Below are positions 32,652-42,089 of a stretch of DNA of 64,000 nucleotides, one piece after another. The DNA is taken from contig JABCZG010000002.1 of the NCBI GenBank assembly GCA_013289835.1, positions 278,993-342,992 on the forward strand, read 5' to 3'. Source of the stretch: Acidobacteriota bacterium. GTDB lineage: Bacteria; Acidobacteriota; Terriglobia; Acidiferrales; UBA7541. The position numbers were made by a program, and so were the translations under genes. Within the stretch, counting starts at the first letter, position 1. Each line of letters starts with the position of its first letter. The notes under the pieces were generated by a model that worked only from the letters and a program-made list of their open reading frames with translations, made no database searches and had not been told where the DNA came from.

Positions 32652-35600
32652 ATGTGGATTGTCCGATTAGCCCTTTCGAGGCCATACACATTCGTGGTGA
32701 TGGCGCTCGTCATTATGTTGCTGACGCCCTTGGTTTTATTGCGTACTCCCACGGACATTTTTCCAAATATCGACATCCCGGTCATCTCCCTGGTTTGGAC
32801 CTATACAGGATTGGAACCTCAGGAGATGGAACAACGCATCACCACGGGCGTCGAGCGCGGCATAACCACGCTGGTCAACGACGTGGAGCACATCGAGTCA
32901 CAGTCGCTTCCCGGCATCGCGGTGATCAAAGTGTTTTTCCAGCCGGGCGCCAACATCCAAACTGCGCTTGCGCAGAGCACCGCCATATCGCAAACCTTCT
33001 TGAAGAATCTGCCGCCTGGAACCACGCCGCCCTTGATCATTATCTACTCGGCCTCGACCGTTCCGGTCATCCAGATTGGCTTGACCAGCGACACCCTCAG
33101 CGAACAGCAACTCTTCGATTACGGAAACAATTTTATTCGTACACAGCTCGCCACAATTCCTGGTGCCGCCACACCCTTCCCTTACGGCGGCAAGCAGCGT
33201 GTTATCAGTGTGGACATTGATTCGACCTCGCTGCAGGCAAAAGGACTATCGGCGGTTGACATCGTCAACGCCGTGAACGCGCAAAACCTGATCCTCCCCA
33301 CGGGCACGGCGAAGCTGGGTCCCCTCGAATACACCGTGGAGATGAACGGCAGCCCGCAAACGATCGATGAGCTCAATGATCTGCCGGTGAAGACCGTCAA
33401 TGGCGCGACGATCTATATGAAAGATGTCGCCCACATTCGCGACGGATTCTCTCCCCAAACCAACGTCGTGCTGGCCAATGGCCAGCGCGGCGTGCTCATG
33501 AGCATCTACAAGACCGGCAGCGCCTCGACGCTGGACATCGTCGACCGCGTAAAGCAGATGCTGGTCTACAGCAAGAGTTCGTTTCCCGAAGGTCTGCACG
33601 TTTCTACTTTCTTCGATCAATCGCTGTATGTCAGGGCCTCCATCCAGGGTGTGATTCGCGAGGCCATCGTTGCCGCCTGTCTCACCGCCATCATGATCCT
33701 GCTCTTCCTCGGCAACTGGAAAAGCACTCTGATCATCGCCATCTCCATTCCGCTCTCGATTCTCGTGAGCCTCCTGTGCCTAAGCGCCCTCGGCCAGACC
33801 ATCAACATCATGACCTTGGGTGGACTGGCGCTCGCCGTCGGCATCCTGGTGGACGACGCCACGGTCGAAATCGAAAACATCAATCGCAACCTGGCCATGG
33901 GAAAGGAAACCGTGCAGGCCATCCTCGACGGCGCGCAGCAGATCGCCGTGCCTGCGTTCGTCTCGACGCTGTGCATCTGCATCGTGTTTATTCCGATGTT
34001 TTTTCTGTCTGGTGTCGCCAAGTTTCTATTCGTTCCGCTGGCGGAAGCCGTGAGCTTCGCCATGCTGGCGTCTTACATGTGGTCGCGCACCATCGTTCCC
34101 ACACTGGCTATGTATCTTTTGAGTTCGGAAGACGAATATCACCCCGAGGAACACGTCGGAGAAAAAATGGGGTTCTTCCGGCGGTACCAGCAGGGATTCG
34201 AGAGCAACTTCGAAAAGTTCCGGGAGAGCTACCGTAAATCCTTGCGCGCCGCGTTGCACTCGCCCGGCATCTTCGCCGGATGTTTTCTGGCTTTCTGCAT
34301 TTTGTCCACTATGCTCGTGGCCGTTCTCGGCCGCGATTTCTTTCCCAAGGTGGACGCCGGACAGATTCGCTTGCACATGCGTGCCCGCACCGGTCTGCGT
34401 ATCGAGGAGACCTCGAAGCTCGCCGACCAGGTCAACGGTGTCGTTCGTGAAACCATTCCCAAGGAAGAGCTCACTACAGTTCTGGACAATATCGGCTTGC
34501 CGTACAGCGGCATCAATTTGAGCTATAGCAATGCCGGCACCATCGGAACTTCCGACGCGGAAATCCTCGTGCAATTGAAAGAGGAACGCGGCAAACCTAC
34601 GGGCGCGTATATCAACGAATTGCGCGAAAAGCTTCCGCAGCGATTTCCCGGCGTACAGTTCTTCTTCCAGCCGGCCGACATCGTCACGCAAATTTTGAAT
34701 TTTGGCACGCCCGCGCCCATTGACGTCGAGGTGACTGGGCTGAACCAACGCGGGAATTATCTGATTGGCGAAAGATTAGCCAACCAGTTCCGGCACATCC
34801 CTGGCGCGGTGGACGTCCATGTTCAGCAAGCCTTCGACAACCCCACCCTCTACTTGCAAATCGATAGGGCACGGGCGCAATCCGTGGGGATGCAGTCCCG
34901 TGACGTCGCGCAGAATGTTCTCGTTTCCCTGAGTTCCAGTTTTCAGACAAATCCCGCCTTCTGGCTGGACCCCAAGAATGGCGTGGAATACACCGTCGCG
35001 GTGCAGGAACCGCAGTATCGTGTGGACACGTTCCAGGAACTCCAGAACACTCCCATTAGCGGGAGCTCCCCAGGCGCCGTTCCCCAGATTCTAGGAAATC
35101 TCGTGCAAACGAGTACGACCGCGCGCCCCGCGGAAATTTCTCATTACACGACACTGCCCATGATCAACGTGTATGCGTCCGTGGACGGCCGCGACCTTGG
35201 CAGTGTGGCGGATCAAGTGGAAAAAGATGTCGGGGCGATCGAGAAAGACTTGCCAAAGGGCAGCCATATTGTTACGCGCGGCCAGGTCCAGACCATGAAG
35301 AGTTCGTTCACAGGTCTTGGCCTTGGCTTGATTGGCGCAATCGCTCTTGCCTATCTGCTGATCGTCGTGAACTTTCAGTCGTGGCTCGATCCCTTCATCA
35401 TCATTACCGCGTTGCCCGGTGCGCTGGCCGGCATCTGCTGGATGCTGCTGCTGACGCATACCACTCTCAATGTGCCTTCATTGACCGGCGCCATCATGTG
35501 CATGGGCGTGGCCACGGCGAACAGCATCCTGATGGTCTCCTTCGCGCGCGAACAAATGGACGAAGGCAAGAGTGCCCGCGATGCCGCGATCGAAGCAGGA

Positions 35601-35843
35601 TTTGTACGCATCCGGCCGGTATTGATGACCGCGCTGGCGATGATTATCGGCATGGTCCCGATGGCCGTGGGTCTCGGCGAGGGCGGCGAGCAAAACGCGC
35701 CGCTGGGCCGCGCGGTCATCGGCGGGCTGCTCTTCGCCACGTTCGCGACGCTGTTCTTCGTGCCCTGTGTTTTCTCCATGATCCACGGGCGCCGCGAGCG
35801 GCGGAGAAGCGCGAGCGAGTCGCCGGCGCCGGCAACGGCTTGA
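32652..35843 (+). CDS. RND efflux permease (HAE1-like)
   Basis: 1063 residues. MWIVRLALSRPYTFVVMALV is the usual RND start; twelve membrane helices in two sets of 1+5 are visible. TM4 carries the proton-relay pair in LAVGILVDDATVEIENINRN. Both large periplasmic loops are full length and the second half has LTGAIMCMGVATANSILMVS. Ends with an Arg-rich cytosolic tail. The HAE type exports drugs, detergents or lipids rather than metals; lacking the metal-site residues, substrate is open. First gene of the operon, unusual because the adaptor usually comes first. Ribosome site weak. Confidence 0.93.
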   Translation: MWIVRLALSRPYTFVVMALVIMLLTPLVLLRTPTDIFPNIDIPVISLVWTYTGLEPQEMEQRITTGVERGITTLVNDVEHIESQSLPGIAVIKVFFQPGANIQTALAQSTAISQTFLKNLPPGTTPPLIIIYSASTVPVIQIGLTSDTLSEQQLFDYGNNFIRTQLATIPGAATPFPYGGKQRVISVDIDSTSLQAKGLSAVDIVNAVNAQNLILPTGTAKLGPLEYTVEMNGSPQTIDELNDLPVKTVNGATIYMKDVAHIRDGFSPQTNVVLANGQRGVLMSIYKTGSASTLDIVDRVKQMLVYSKSSFPEGLHVSTFFDQSLYVRASIQGVIREAIVAACLTAIMILLFLGNWKSTLIIAISIPLSILVSLLCLSALGQTINIMTLGGLALAVGILVDDATVEIENINRNLAMGKETVQAILDGAQQIAVPAFVSTLCICIVFIPMFFLSGVAKFLFVPLAEAVSFAMLASYMWSRTIVPTLAMYLLSSEDEYHPEEHVGEKMGFFRRYQQGFESNFEKFRESYRKSLRAALHSPGIFAGCFLAFCILSTMLVAVLGRDFFPKVDAGQIRLHMRARTGLRIEETSKLADQVNGVVRETIPKEELTTVLDNIGLPYSGINLSYSNAGTIGTSDAEILVQLKEERGKPTGAYINELREKLPQRFPGVQFFFQPADIVTQILNFGTPAPIDVEVTGLNQRGNYLIGERLANQFRHIPGAVDVHVQQAFDNPTLYLQIDRARAQSVGMQSRDVAQNVLVSLSSSFQTNPAFWLDPKNGVEYTVAVQEPQYRVDTFQELQNTPISGSSPGAVPQILGNLVQTSTTARPAEISHYTTLPMINVYASVDGRDLGSVADQVEKDVGAIEKDLPKGSHIVTRGQVQTMKSSFTGLGLGLIGAIALAYLLIVVNFQSWLDPFIIITALPGALAGICWMLLLTHTTLNVPSLTGAIMCMGVATANSILMVSFAREQMDEGKSARDAAIEAGFVRIRPVLMTALAMIIGMVPMAVGLGEGGEQNAPLGRAVIGGLLFATFATLFFVPCVFSMIHGRRERRRSASESPAPATA

Positions 35844-35880
35844 AAATTTTCGATATGGAAGTGAAAGCGGGGATTGCGCG

Positions 35881-37143
35881 ATGATGGAAGGCGGAGTTCC
35901 GATGGAACCTGAATACCAGGAGCAACCACACAAGAAAGGGAGCCGGCTCTTCACCATTCTGTTCGTGGTGGTGCTGTTGCTCGTACTTTTCGGGGCCGTG
36001 ACGCTATTCCAGCGCCGCACCCAGTATCAGGCGCTCGCCAAGGAAACGGAAACTTTGGCGATCCCGACTGTGGCGGTAGTCCATCCCACAACGGAATCCA
36101 CGCAAGAAGATCTTGTCCTCCCTGGCACCCTGCAGGCGTACGTTGAATCGCCCATCTATGCGCGCACCAACGGCTATTTGAAACAGTGGTACCACGACAT
36201 TGGCAGCCGCGTTCATCAAGGCGAACTGCTTGTGGACATTGACACGCCGGAAGTGGACCAGCAACTGTCGCAGGCACGCGCGGATTTGAATACCTCGCAG
36301 GCCAACGCCAATCTCTCTAAAATCACCGCCACGCGCTTCCAAGAACTCATCAAAACGGACGGCGTCTCCAAGCAGGAAGTGGACAATGCCGTGGGCGATT
36401 TGGAGGCCAAAGTCGCCACGGTGAAATCCTCGGAAGCCAACGTGCGCCGGCTCGAAGAATTGGAATCCTTCAAGCATGTCTATGCGCCCTTCAGCGGCGT
36501 GATCACCCGCCGCAACGTGGACACCGGTACGCTGATCAACGCTGGCAACGGCGGCGCCTCGCAGCAGCTCTTTTTTCTAGCGCAGACAGATCCCATTCGT
36601 GTTTACCTGAGCGTGCAGGAGCAATACGCACCTTCGATTCACGCGGGGCTTGGCGCGTTCCTCGAACTCACCCAATACCCGGGCCAGCGATTTGAAGGCA
36701 AGGTCGTGCGCACCGCGGAGTCTATCGACCTGAACACGCGCACGCTGCTCACCGAAGTGGACGTTCCGAACCACAATGGCTCGCTGCTCCCCGGCGGTTA
36801 CGCTCAGGTGCATTTGCAAGTGAAGGTTGCCGGGGCGCGGCTCGCTGTTCCCGTGAACGCACTGTTGTTCCGCTCCGAAGGTCTTCGCGCGGTGGTGGTG
36901 GATTCCGATCACAAAGCACACCTGAAGCCGCTCACCATCGGCCGCGACTACGGCACGACTCTCGAGGTCCTGAACGGTCTTGAAGCGAGCGATTGGATGG
37001 TGTTGAATCCCGCGGACTCGATCGAAGACGGTCAGGAAGTGCGCGTCAAGGAAATCACGCCGACCGCCGCTACTCCGCCCGCAGCAACACCCAGCTCGCC
37101 GAGTGCGCCCCCCAAACCTGCGCCGGGAGCGAAGAAGCCGTAA
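35881..37143 (+). CDS. RND periplasmic adaptor (HlyD-type membrane fusion protein)
   Basis: 420 residues. Membrane anchor at 20-40 (LFTILFVVVLLLVLFGAVTL). Lipoyl half ALVHP... begins near 60 (VVHPTTESTQEDLVLPGTLQ), coiled hairpin about 115-185, second lipoyl half HVYAPFSGVITRRNVDTGTL, then beta-barrel and membrane-proximal domain. A Pro/Ala tail closes the protein. ATG at 35881 or 35884 without a strong ribosome site, 37 bp after the permease. It links the permease to the outer-membrane factor. Overlaps the next gene by TAATG. Confidence 0.92.
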   Translation: MMEGGVPMEPEYQEQPHKKGSRLFTILFVVVLLLVLFGAVTLFQRRTQYQALAKETETLAIPTVAVVHPTTESTQEDLVLPGTLQAYVESPIYARTNGYLKQWYHDIGSRVHQGELLVDIDTPEVDQQLSQARADLNTSQANANLSKITATRFQELIKTDGVSKQEVDNAVGDLEAKVATVKSSEANVRRLEELESFKHVYAPFSGVITRRNVDTGTLINAGNGGASQQLFFLAQTDPIRVYLSVQEQYAPSIHAGLGAFLELTQYPGQRFEGKVVRTAESIDLNTRTLLTEVDVPNHNGSLLPGGYAQVHLQVKVAGARLAVPVNALLFRSEGLRAVVVDSDHKAHLKPLTIGRDYGTTLEVLNGLEASDWMVLNPADSIEDGQEVRVKEITPTAATPPAATPSSPSAPPKPAPGAKKP

Positions 37144-38621
37144 TGAAGCGCCTGAGGCAATTCCCCGCCCTTTTCGGGCTCGCTGTTTGTGTCCTCGCGA
37201 GCGGTTGCACGGTCGGGCCTGCCTATCAGCGGCCCACGGCGCCCGTGCCCGCGAAATGGGACGTCACCGAACCATGGCGTGAGAGCGCGCCGAAAGATGG
37301 CGTAGCCAAAGGCGAATGGTGGAGCGTTTTCCACGACGACGAGTTGAGTGCACTCGAGAAGCAAGCGCTTGATGCCAACCAGACCATTAAAGTTTCCGTG
37401 GCGCAGTTGGAACAGGCCCGCGCCTCCGCAGCCGTGCAGATTGCCACGCAGTTTCCCAATATCGCCGTGGCGCCGCAAGCCGAGCGCGAACGCCTTTCCG
37501 GAAACCGCCCTCCCAGCAGTTCAGTCCCTATAACCTCTGCGGTCACGCAGAACAGTTACACCTTGCCCTTCACGGCTGGGTACGAAGTGGATTTGTTCGG
37601 GCGCCGCAGGCGCAGCATTGAGGCCGCGCAAGCCTCCTATCAAGCCAGCGCCGCCGACCTCGAAAACGTGCGCTTGGTGATCACCGCGGAACTCGCCGGC
37701 GACTATTTCACCCTACGGCAACTCGACACCGAGCTTGGCATTCTGAATCGCACGGTCCAAACGCTGCAACGCGGCCTGCAACTCGTGGACTCTCGCCACA
37801 AAGGCGGCGTCGCTTCCGGGTTGGACGTTGCGGAAGAAGAAACGCTTCTGAACACCACCCAAACCCAAGCCATTCTCCTTCTGCAGCAAAGAAAGCAGTT
37901 CGAAGACGCCATTGCCGTCTTGATTGGAAAACCGGCGCCGGATTTTCATCTCCCGCCGAACGAGTTGAAGGGTGAACCGCCGCCCCTCGACGCAGGATTG
38001 CCGTCAGATCTTCTTGAGCGGCGCCCCGACGTTGCCGAAGCCGAGCGGCAAATGCAGGCCGCCAACGCACAGATTGGAATCGCTCAGGCCGCGTACTACC
38101 CCTCGCTGGATCTTTTTGGAACTGGCGGATGGCAGTCGGCAGACATCGCTAAGTTGATCAACGTGCAAAGCACGTTCTGGGCGGTCGGCGCCAATGTCGC
38201 CGAGACCATTTTCAGCGGCGGCACGCGCCGGGCCCAAGTGCAATTCGCAAAAGCCGGTTACGACGCCAGCGTCGCGAGTTACCGCAATACGGTATTAACC
38301 GCATTCCAGGAAGTCCAGGACGACGTGACGGGCTTGACTGTTCTCCAGCAAGCCAGCCAAGCGCAGCAAAAGGCGGTCAACTCCGCGCGGCGAACTCTGG
38401 ATATTTCCACGGATCGTTACACCGGCGGCCTGGTGAATTATTTGGACGTCGTTACCGCGCAGCAGAATCTTCTCACCAACGAGCAGGAGCTGGCCGTCAT
38501 CCAAGGCCAGCGCCTGGTCACCAGCGTGCTCCTCGTCAAAGCGTTGGGCGGCGGATGGGACGCCTCCAGCCTGTCCGCTGTGCACGTCAAATCCAAGCTG
38601 AAAGACGTGGTCGCGCCGTAA
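37143..38621 (+). CDS. NodT/OprM-type outer-membrane factor lipoprotein
   Basis: 492 residues starting inside the TAA of the adaptor gene. Lipoprotein signal with lipobox LASGC (Cys22). Typical OprM blocks: VGPAYQRPTAPVPAKW, GEWWSVFHDDELSALEKQAL, then GYEVDLFGRRRRSIEAAQAS, DLLERRPDVAEAERQMQAAN and NYLDVVTAQQNLLTNEQELA. It forms the outer channel of the pump encoded by the two genes before it. No terminator hairpin seen after the stop; the convergent PIN gene begins 55 bp on. Confidence 0.93.
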   Translation: MKRLRQFPALFGLAVCVLASGCTVGPAYQRPTAPVPAKWDVTEPWRESAPKDGVAKGEWWSVFHDDELSALEKQALDANQTIKVSVAQLEQARASAAVQIATQFPNIAVAPQAERERLSGNRPPSSSVPITSAVTQNSYTLPFTAGYEVDLFGRRRRSIEAAQASYQASAADLENVRLVITAELAGDYFTLRQLDTELGILNRTVQTLQRGLQLVDSRHKGGVASGLDVAEEETLLNTTQTQAILLLQQRKQFEDAIAVLIGKPAPDFHLPPNELKGEPPPLDAGLPSDLLERRPDVAEAERQMQAANAQIGIAQAAYYPSLDLFGTGGWQSADIAKLINVQSTFWAVGANVAETIFSGGTRRAQVQFAKAGYDASVASYRNTVLTAFQEVQDDVTGLTVLQQASQAQQKAVNSARRTLDISTDRYTGGLVNYLDVVTAQQNLLTNEQELAVIQGQRLVTSVLLVKALGGGWDASSLSAVHVKSKLKDVVAP

Positions 38622-38675
38622 AAATATTCCTGACTCGTCAGTCCTCGAGACAAGACGAGCCGCTGGACCAGCCCA

Positions 38676-39098
38676 TCAAATAGGCAAGCGATCGAGCGGA
38701 ACGATGAATTGAATACCGTCAATCTGCTTGCTGTGCAGCCGGACGTCGTTGGTAATAAAAAGATCGACTCCCGCTGTCGCCGCGCACGCAAGTTGAATGG
38801 CGTCGGGCGCACGCAGTGAGCGATCCGCGCGTAGCCTTGCATACACTAGGGCCGCACTCTCTTCGAACGTAATCACAACCGTCATCGTGGTGATCAATTT
38901 CCGGTAGTAGACGACAGCCTTTGTGTCGCCGTTCTGCATCGGCTTGACGAGGATTTCCGCCAGCGTAATCGTTGAGGTCAACAACTGATCTCCGCGCGCG
39001 AGCATCCGGCTTCTCAGAGCCGTCACTTGACCCGAAAATTTTCCCCAATCCTCGAACAAATAGATGAATAGATTGGTATCCCAAAAGATGCGGCTCAT
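38676..39098 (-). CDS. PIN-domain ribonuclease toxin (VapC-like)
   Basis: 140 residues from the ATG at 39098, which overlaps the partner stop by ATGA. PIN-domain acids visible: Asp7 in IFWDTNLFIYLFE, Glu in STITLAEILVKPM, Asp in LRAPDAIQLACAA and the final ND in DLFITNDVRL. VapC enzymes cut tRNA or rRNA when released from the antitoxin. The upstream gene does not look like an AbrB, Phd or RHH antitoxin, which is unusual. Confidence 0.88.
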   Translation of the reverse strand: MSRIFWDTNLFIYLFEDWGKFSGQVTALRSRMLARGDQLLTSTITLAEILVKPMQNGDTKAVVYYRKLITTMTVVITFEESAALVYARLRADRSLRAPDAIQLACAATAGVDLFITNDVRLHSKQIDGIQFIVPLDRLPI

Positions 39099-39592
39099 TC
39101 CCAATCGTCTCGCAGCCGGTTGACGTACTCGTCCGCATGCTCATCCGCCCAGAGATGCTTACCGGAACCCCGCGCTTGGAGCAAAGGATCGTTCTCTACG
39201 AGATCTCGAGCCATCGCCACGCACCATTCCTGATACCACTTCAATAGTTCGCCATAACCAGCGGGGAGGTCCTCCGCCTCTGGTGTGATCTTCGCCCCCT
39301 CTCGATCCGGATGAGAAGGATCGCCCTTGCGAAAAAGGCGCCGGCGGCCCTCCGACGTTTCAAAGAGCATGCGATAACGACCGGGGTTCGGCGGACGGTT
39401 GGCCACACAGTGGAGAACAACGTGAACGTAGACACCAGGGCGCAGGGGCGCGTGGAGTCCCTCACGACGGGCACGTTCCACGATCTCTTCAATCGAAAAG
39501 TCGGAGGTGTCAGGTCGCTCCCGGTGGAGGAGCGCAGTTGCAATCCAGACCTCATCTGCAACTTTGATCTTGGAGAGAATCTGCGTATTCAT
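39095..39592 (-). CDS. Partner of the PIN toxin, candidate atypical antitoxin
   Basis: 165 residues from the ATG at 39592 (AGGTGG upstream); a GTG at 39598 is possible. The first 50 residues (KIKVADEVWIATALLHRER, SIEEIVERARREG) look like a winged helix, followed by the conserved-looking LRPGVYVHVVLHCVANRPPN and GRYRMLFETSEGRRRLFRKGD. The second half is acidic with DEHADEYVNRLRDDWE at the end. I know of similar proteins next to PIN genes but cannot assign a named family with certainty. A 4-bp overlap with the toxin gene and a palindrome in the shared promoter support an antitoxin/repressor role. Confidence 0.6.
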   Translation of the reverse strand: MNTQILSKIKVADEVWIATALLHRERPDTSDFSIEEIVERARREGLHAPLRPGVYVHVVLHCVANRPPNPGRYRMLFETSEGRRRLFRKGDPSHPDREGAKITPEAEDLPAGYGELLKWYQEWCVAMARDLVENDPLLQARGSGKHLWADEHADEYVNRLRDDWE

Positions 39593-39621
39593 AGCCACCT
39601 AAAAGCCATGTCAAAACATCC

Positions 39622-39658
39622 ATACTAAGTATAATGCAAAAAACCAAGTGGTTGTCAA
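39622..39658 (-). promoter_or_regulatory. Toxin-antitoxin promoter with palindromic operator
   Basis: Minus strand: TTGACA (39658-39653), 18 bp, TTATAC (39634-39629), with the palindrome ATACTTAGTAT (39632-39622) overlapping the -10 and a second inverted repeat ATGT/ACAT at 39608-39619. The layout fits autorepression by the toxin-antitoxin complex. Confidence 0.7.
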
Positions 39659-39693
39659 CCGGCCACCTCCTTGTCACCAAAGCTCCTTAGAAT

Positions 39694-41931
39694 CTATAGG
39701 TTATCGAGGAAGAATTGGGTAACGTGCTGCATGAGGACGCGCCTCGCGGGCGGATCGCTCACCCCGTGTCCGCGTCCCGGAAAGGCCAGAACTTCGACGT
39801 ACTTCCCTGCTTCGATCAGATCGTTAATCACCGAAAGCGTGTTCGCGAAGTGCACGTTGTCGTCCCCCGTGCCATGCGCGATCATTAGTTTGCCTTTGAG
39901 CTGCCCCGAGTATTTCACCGGCGAAGAGTCCTCGTAGCCCTTCTCGTTTTTCTGCGGCAAACCCAGATAGCGCTCAGTGTAGATGGAGTCGTAGTAGTGC
40001 CAGTCGGTCACTGGGCCTCCGGCAAAACCCACTTTGAAGTCATCGCCTGCTTCAAACATCGCATGCAGCGTCATGTGGCCGCCGTAGCTCCAACCCCAAA
40101 TGCCGATGCGGCTGCCATCCACGTAAGGGCGCGACTTGAGGTATTGCACGCCGTCGCGCTGGTCGGAAAGTTCCTGCGCGCCCAATCTCAAATGCAGCGG
40201 CGTTTCAAACGCGTGGCCGCGCGCCGCCGATCCCCGGTTGTCGAGCGAAAAAATAATGTAGCCCTTCTCCGCCATCAGCTCGTGCCACAGGAAATTGGCG
40301 CCGCCCCAGCCGTTGCGCACCACTTGCGCGTGCGGGCCGCCGTAGGTGTAGACGAGGACCGGATATTTTTTCTGCGCGTCGAAATTTGGCGGCTTGATCA
40401 TGCTGGCGTTGAGCATTACGCCGTCGCGCGATTTGACGTGAAGAAATTCCATGGGCAAGAGACTGTAATCCGCCAGTTCGCTGACCTTGTTTTCGTTGAT
40501 TGCGGCGATTCGCGTGCCCCCTGCACGGTAAAGAGTTTGGCTCGGCGGAGTCGCTGCGTTCGAATAGGTGTCGTAGAAAGTCGCAGCATTCGGCGCGAAA
40601 TTCACGTCATGCGTTCCGCTGTCTTTTGTGATTCGGGTAAATCTCGATCCGTCGAGTCCCACCGTGTAAAGCTGCCGCTCCATCGGCGACGCTTCTGTCG
40701 CTGTGAAGTAAACCACTCCCTTGGCTTCGTCAACGCCGTTTACCGAATTGATTTCCCATTCGCCTTTCGTAATCTGTGCAAGCTGTTTGCCATCGAGGTC
40801 ATAAAGATAAAGATGCCGATAGCCGCTCCGCTCGCTGGACCACAAGAAGTGCTTTCCGTCCTTCAAAAAATAAAGATCGTCGCTGACGTTGATCCAGTTG
40901 GGATCCGTTTCCGTTAGCGCTGTCCTGATTTTTCCCGTGGCCGTATCAGCGATCAGAAGATCAAGAGTCGTCTGCGTGCGATTAAGCCGCTGAATCGCAA
41001 GGTGTTTTGAATCGGTCAGCCAATTCACGCGCGGAATGTAAATCTCGGTTTCCGCCCCAATGTCCATCACGCGGGGCTCCCCGCCGCTCACCGCAGTCAC
41101 CAGCACGCGAACAATCGGATTCGCGCCGCCCGCGACGGGGTAGCGCTCCATCTCCGCTTCCCCGCTGGGCGAGGAAAAATCCACCATCGGGTATTGCGAT
41201 ACCTTGCGTTCATCCATTTCGAGATACGCGATCACGCTGGAATCCGGCGACCACCAGTACGCCGTCTTGATATCCAGTTCTTCCGGATAAACCCAGTCGA
41301 GCTCGCCCTTGCGAATTTCTTCCGTCCCTCCTTGCGTGACGGCGCGCTCTTTTCTTTCCGACACACTCACCAGCCAGAGATTGTGTTCCCGCACAAAGCT
41401 CACGTAGCGTCCATCGGGAGAAATCTTGGGATCGGCAAGCGCGGCTTTGCCCGATACAAGCGTGCGCCCCGTTTGCGACTTCAGGTCGAACCATGCGAGC
41501 GCCGTCGGTCCCTGAAACAGAATCCCCGCGCCATCCGGTGCCCATTGATATAGCGCAGGAGCGCGCCGCCCAAGACCAGTAGCTTGCGTCGTTCGTCCCG
41601 TCTCCGCTGGCAGAATCATTTCGAGTTTGTCCGTGGCCACCAACAGGCGCCGCTCCCCCGAAACGGCGTCCATCGCCCAAAGTTCCGTCTTTGCTTCCCT
41701 GCCGGAACCCTTGGTCTCGAAATAGCTGAGCTGCTTGCCGTCCGGCGTCCACGCCAGCCCACGCGTCAAGCGCCCGCTCAAGCTCGGCTGCGAATAGATG
41801 CGTTCCACGGTGAGCGCTTTCCCCGAACCGGGCGAAGGATGCTGCGCCGAAGAGGGAGCACTGAGAATCGCGAAGAGAGAAAAAATGACGAGAACCACCC
41901 ACGGACGAAAGGACCGGCGCCGCAAGGACAT
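39694..41931 (-). CDS. S9 family dipeptidyl peptidase IV-like serine peptidase
   Basis: 745 residues, signal peptide at 9-29 (PWVVLVIFSLFAILSAPSSA). N-terminal beta-propeller (about 50-480) with YWWSPDSSVIAYLEMDER and RHLYLYDLDGKQLAQIT; C-terminal hydrolase domain with GWSYGGHM (Ser615), HGTGDDNVHF (Asp about 690) and GRGHG (His about 722). The propeller carries an ELDIKTAYWWSPD segment typical of DPP-IV, which removes Xaa-Pro dipeptides outside the inner membrane. ATG with GAGGATT. Single gene, divergent from padR. Confidence 0.92.
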   Translation of the reverse strand: MSLRRRSFRPWVVLVIFSLFAILSAPSSAQHPSPGSGKALTVERIYSQPSLSGRLTRGLAWTPDGKQLSYFETKGSGREAKTELWAMDAVSGERRLLVATDKLEMILPAETGRTTQATGLGRRAPALYQWAPDGAGILFQGPTALAWFDLKSQTGRTLVSGKAALADPKISPDGRYVSFVREHNLWLVSVSERKERAVTQGGTEEIRKGELDWVYPEELDIKTAYWWSPDSSVIAYLEMDERKVSQYPMVDFSSPSGEAEMERYPVAGGANPIVRVLVTAVSGGEPRVMDIGAETEIYIPRVNWLTDSKHLAIQRLNRTQTTLDLLIADTATGKIRTALTETDPNWINVSDDLYFLKDGKHFLWSSERSGYRHLYLYDLDGKQLAQITKGEWEINSVNGVDEAKGVVYFTATEASPMERQLYTVGLDGSRFTRITKDSGTHDVNFAPNAATFYDTYSNAATPPSQTLYRAGGTRIAAINENKVSELADYSLLPMEFLHVKSRDGVMLNASMIKPPNFDAQKKYPVLVYTYGGPHAQVVRNGWGGANFLWHELMAEKGYIIFSLDNRGSAARGHAFETPLHLRLGAQELSDQRDGVQYLKSRPYVDGSRIGIWGWSYGGHMTLHAMFEAGDDFKVGFAGGPVTDWHYYDSIYTERYLGLPQKNEKGYEDSSPVKYSGQLKGKLMIAHGTGDDNVHFANTLSVINDLIEAGKYVEVLAFPGRGHGVSDPPARRVLMQHVTQFFLDNL

Positions 41932-42019
41932 GCAATCCTCCTAAGAACGGCCCCTATCTTAGCTTGACCCATACCCGCGGCCAAACTGGTCACGCGGCGG
42001 TAAGGGAAAACAATTTTTC

Positions 42020-42048
42020 TTGACAGCAGATGGAATCAGGCATATAGG
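42020..42048 (+). promoter_or_regulatory. Promoter of padR-permease operon
   Basis: TTGACA (42020-42025), 17 bp, TATAGG (42043-42048). Predicted start about 42055. Confidence 0.75.
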
Positions 42049-42081
42049 TAGGAGTCCTAGGCATAAAGGTAGATGTTCTAG
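42040..42081 (+). repeat. Tandem 21-bp direct repeat, likely PadR operator
   Basis: Two head-to-tail 21-bp units, 42040-42060 and 42061-42081, identical at 17 positions by hand count (shared GCATA.AGGTAG and CTAG). The first covers the -10 and the start site; a third partial copy (GTAT) precedes the padR ATG. Operators for autoregulating PadR proteins lie in this place; assignment is inference. Confidence 0.65.
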
Positions 42082-42089
42082 GTATCACG

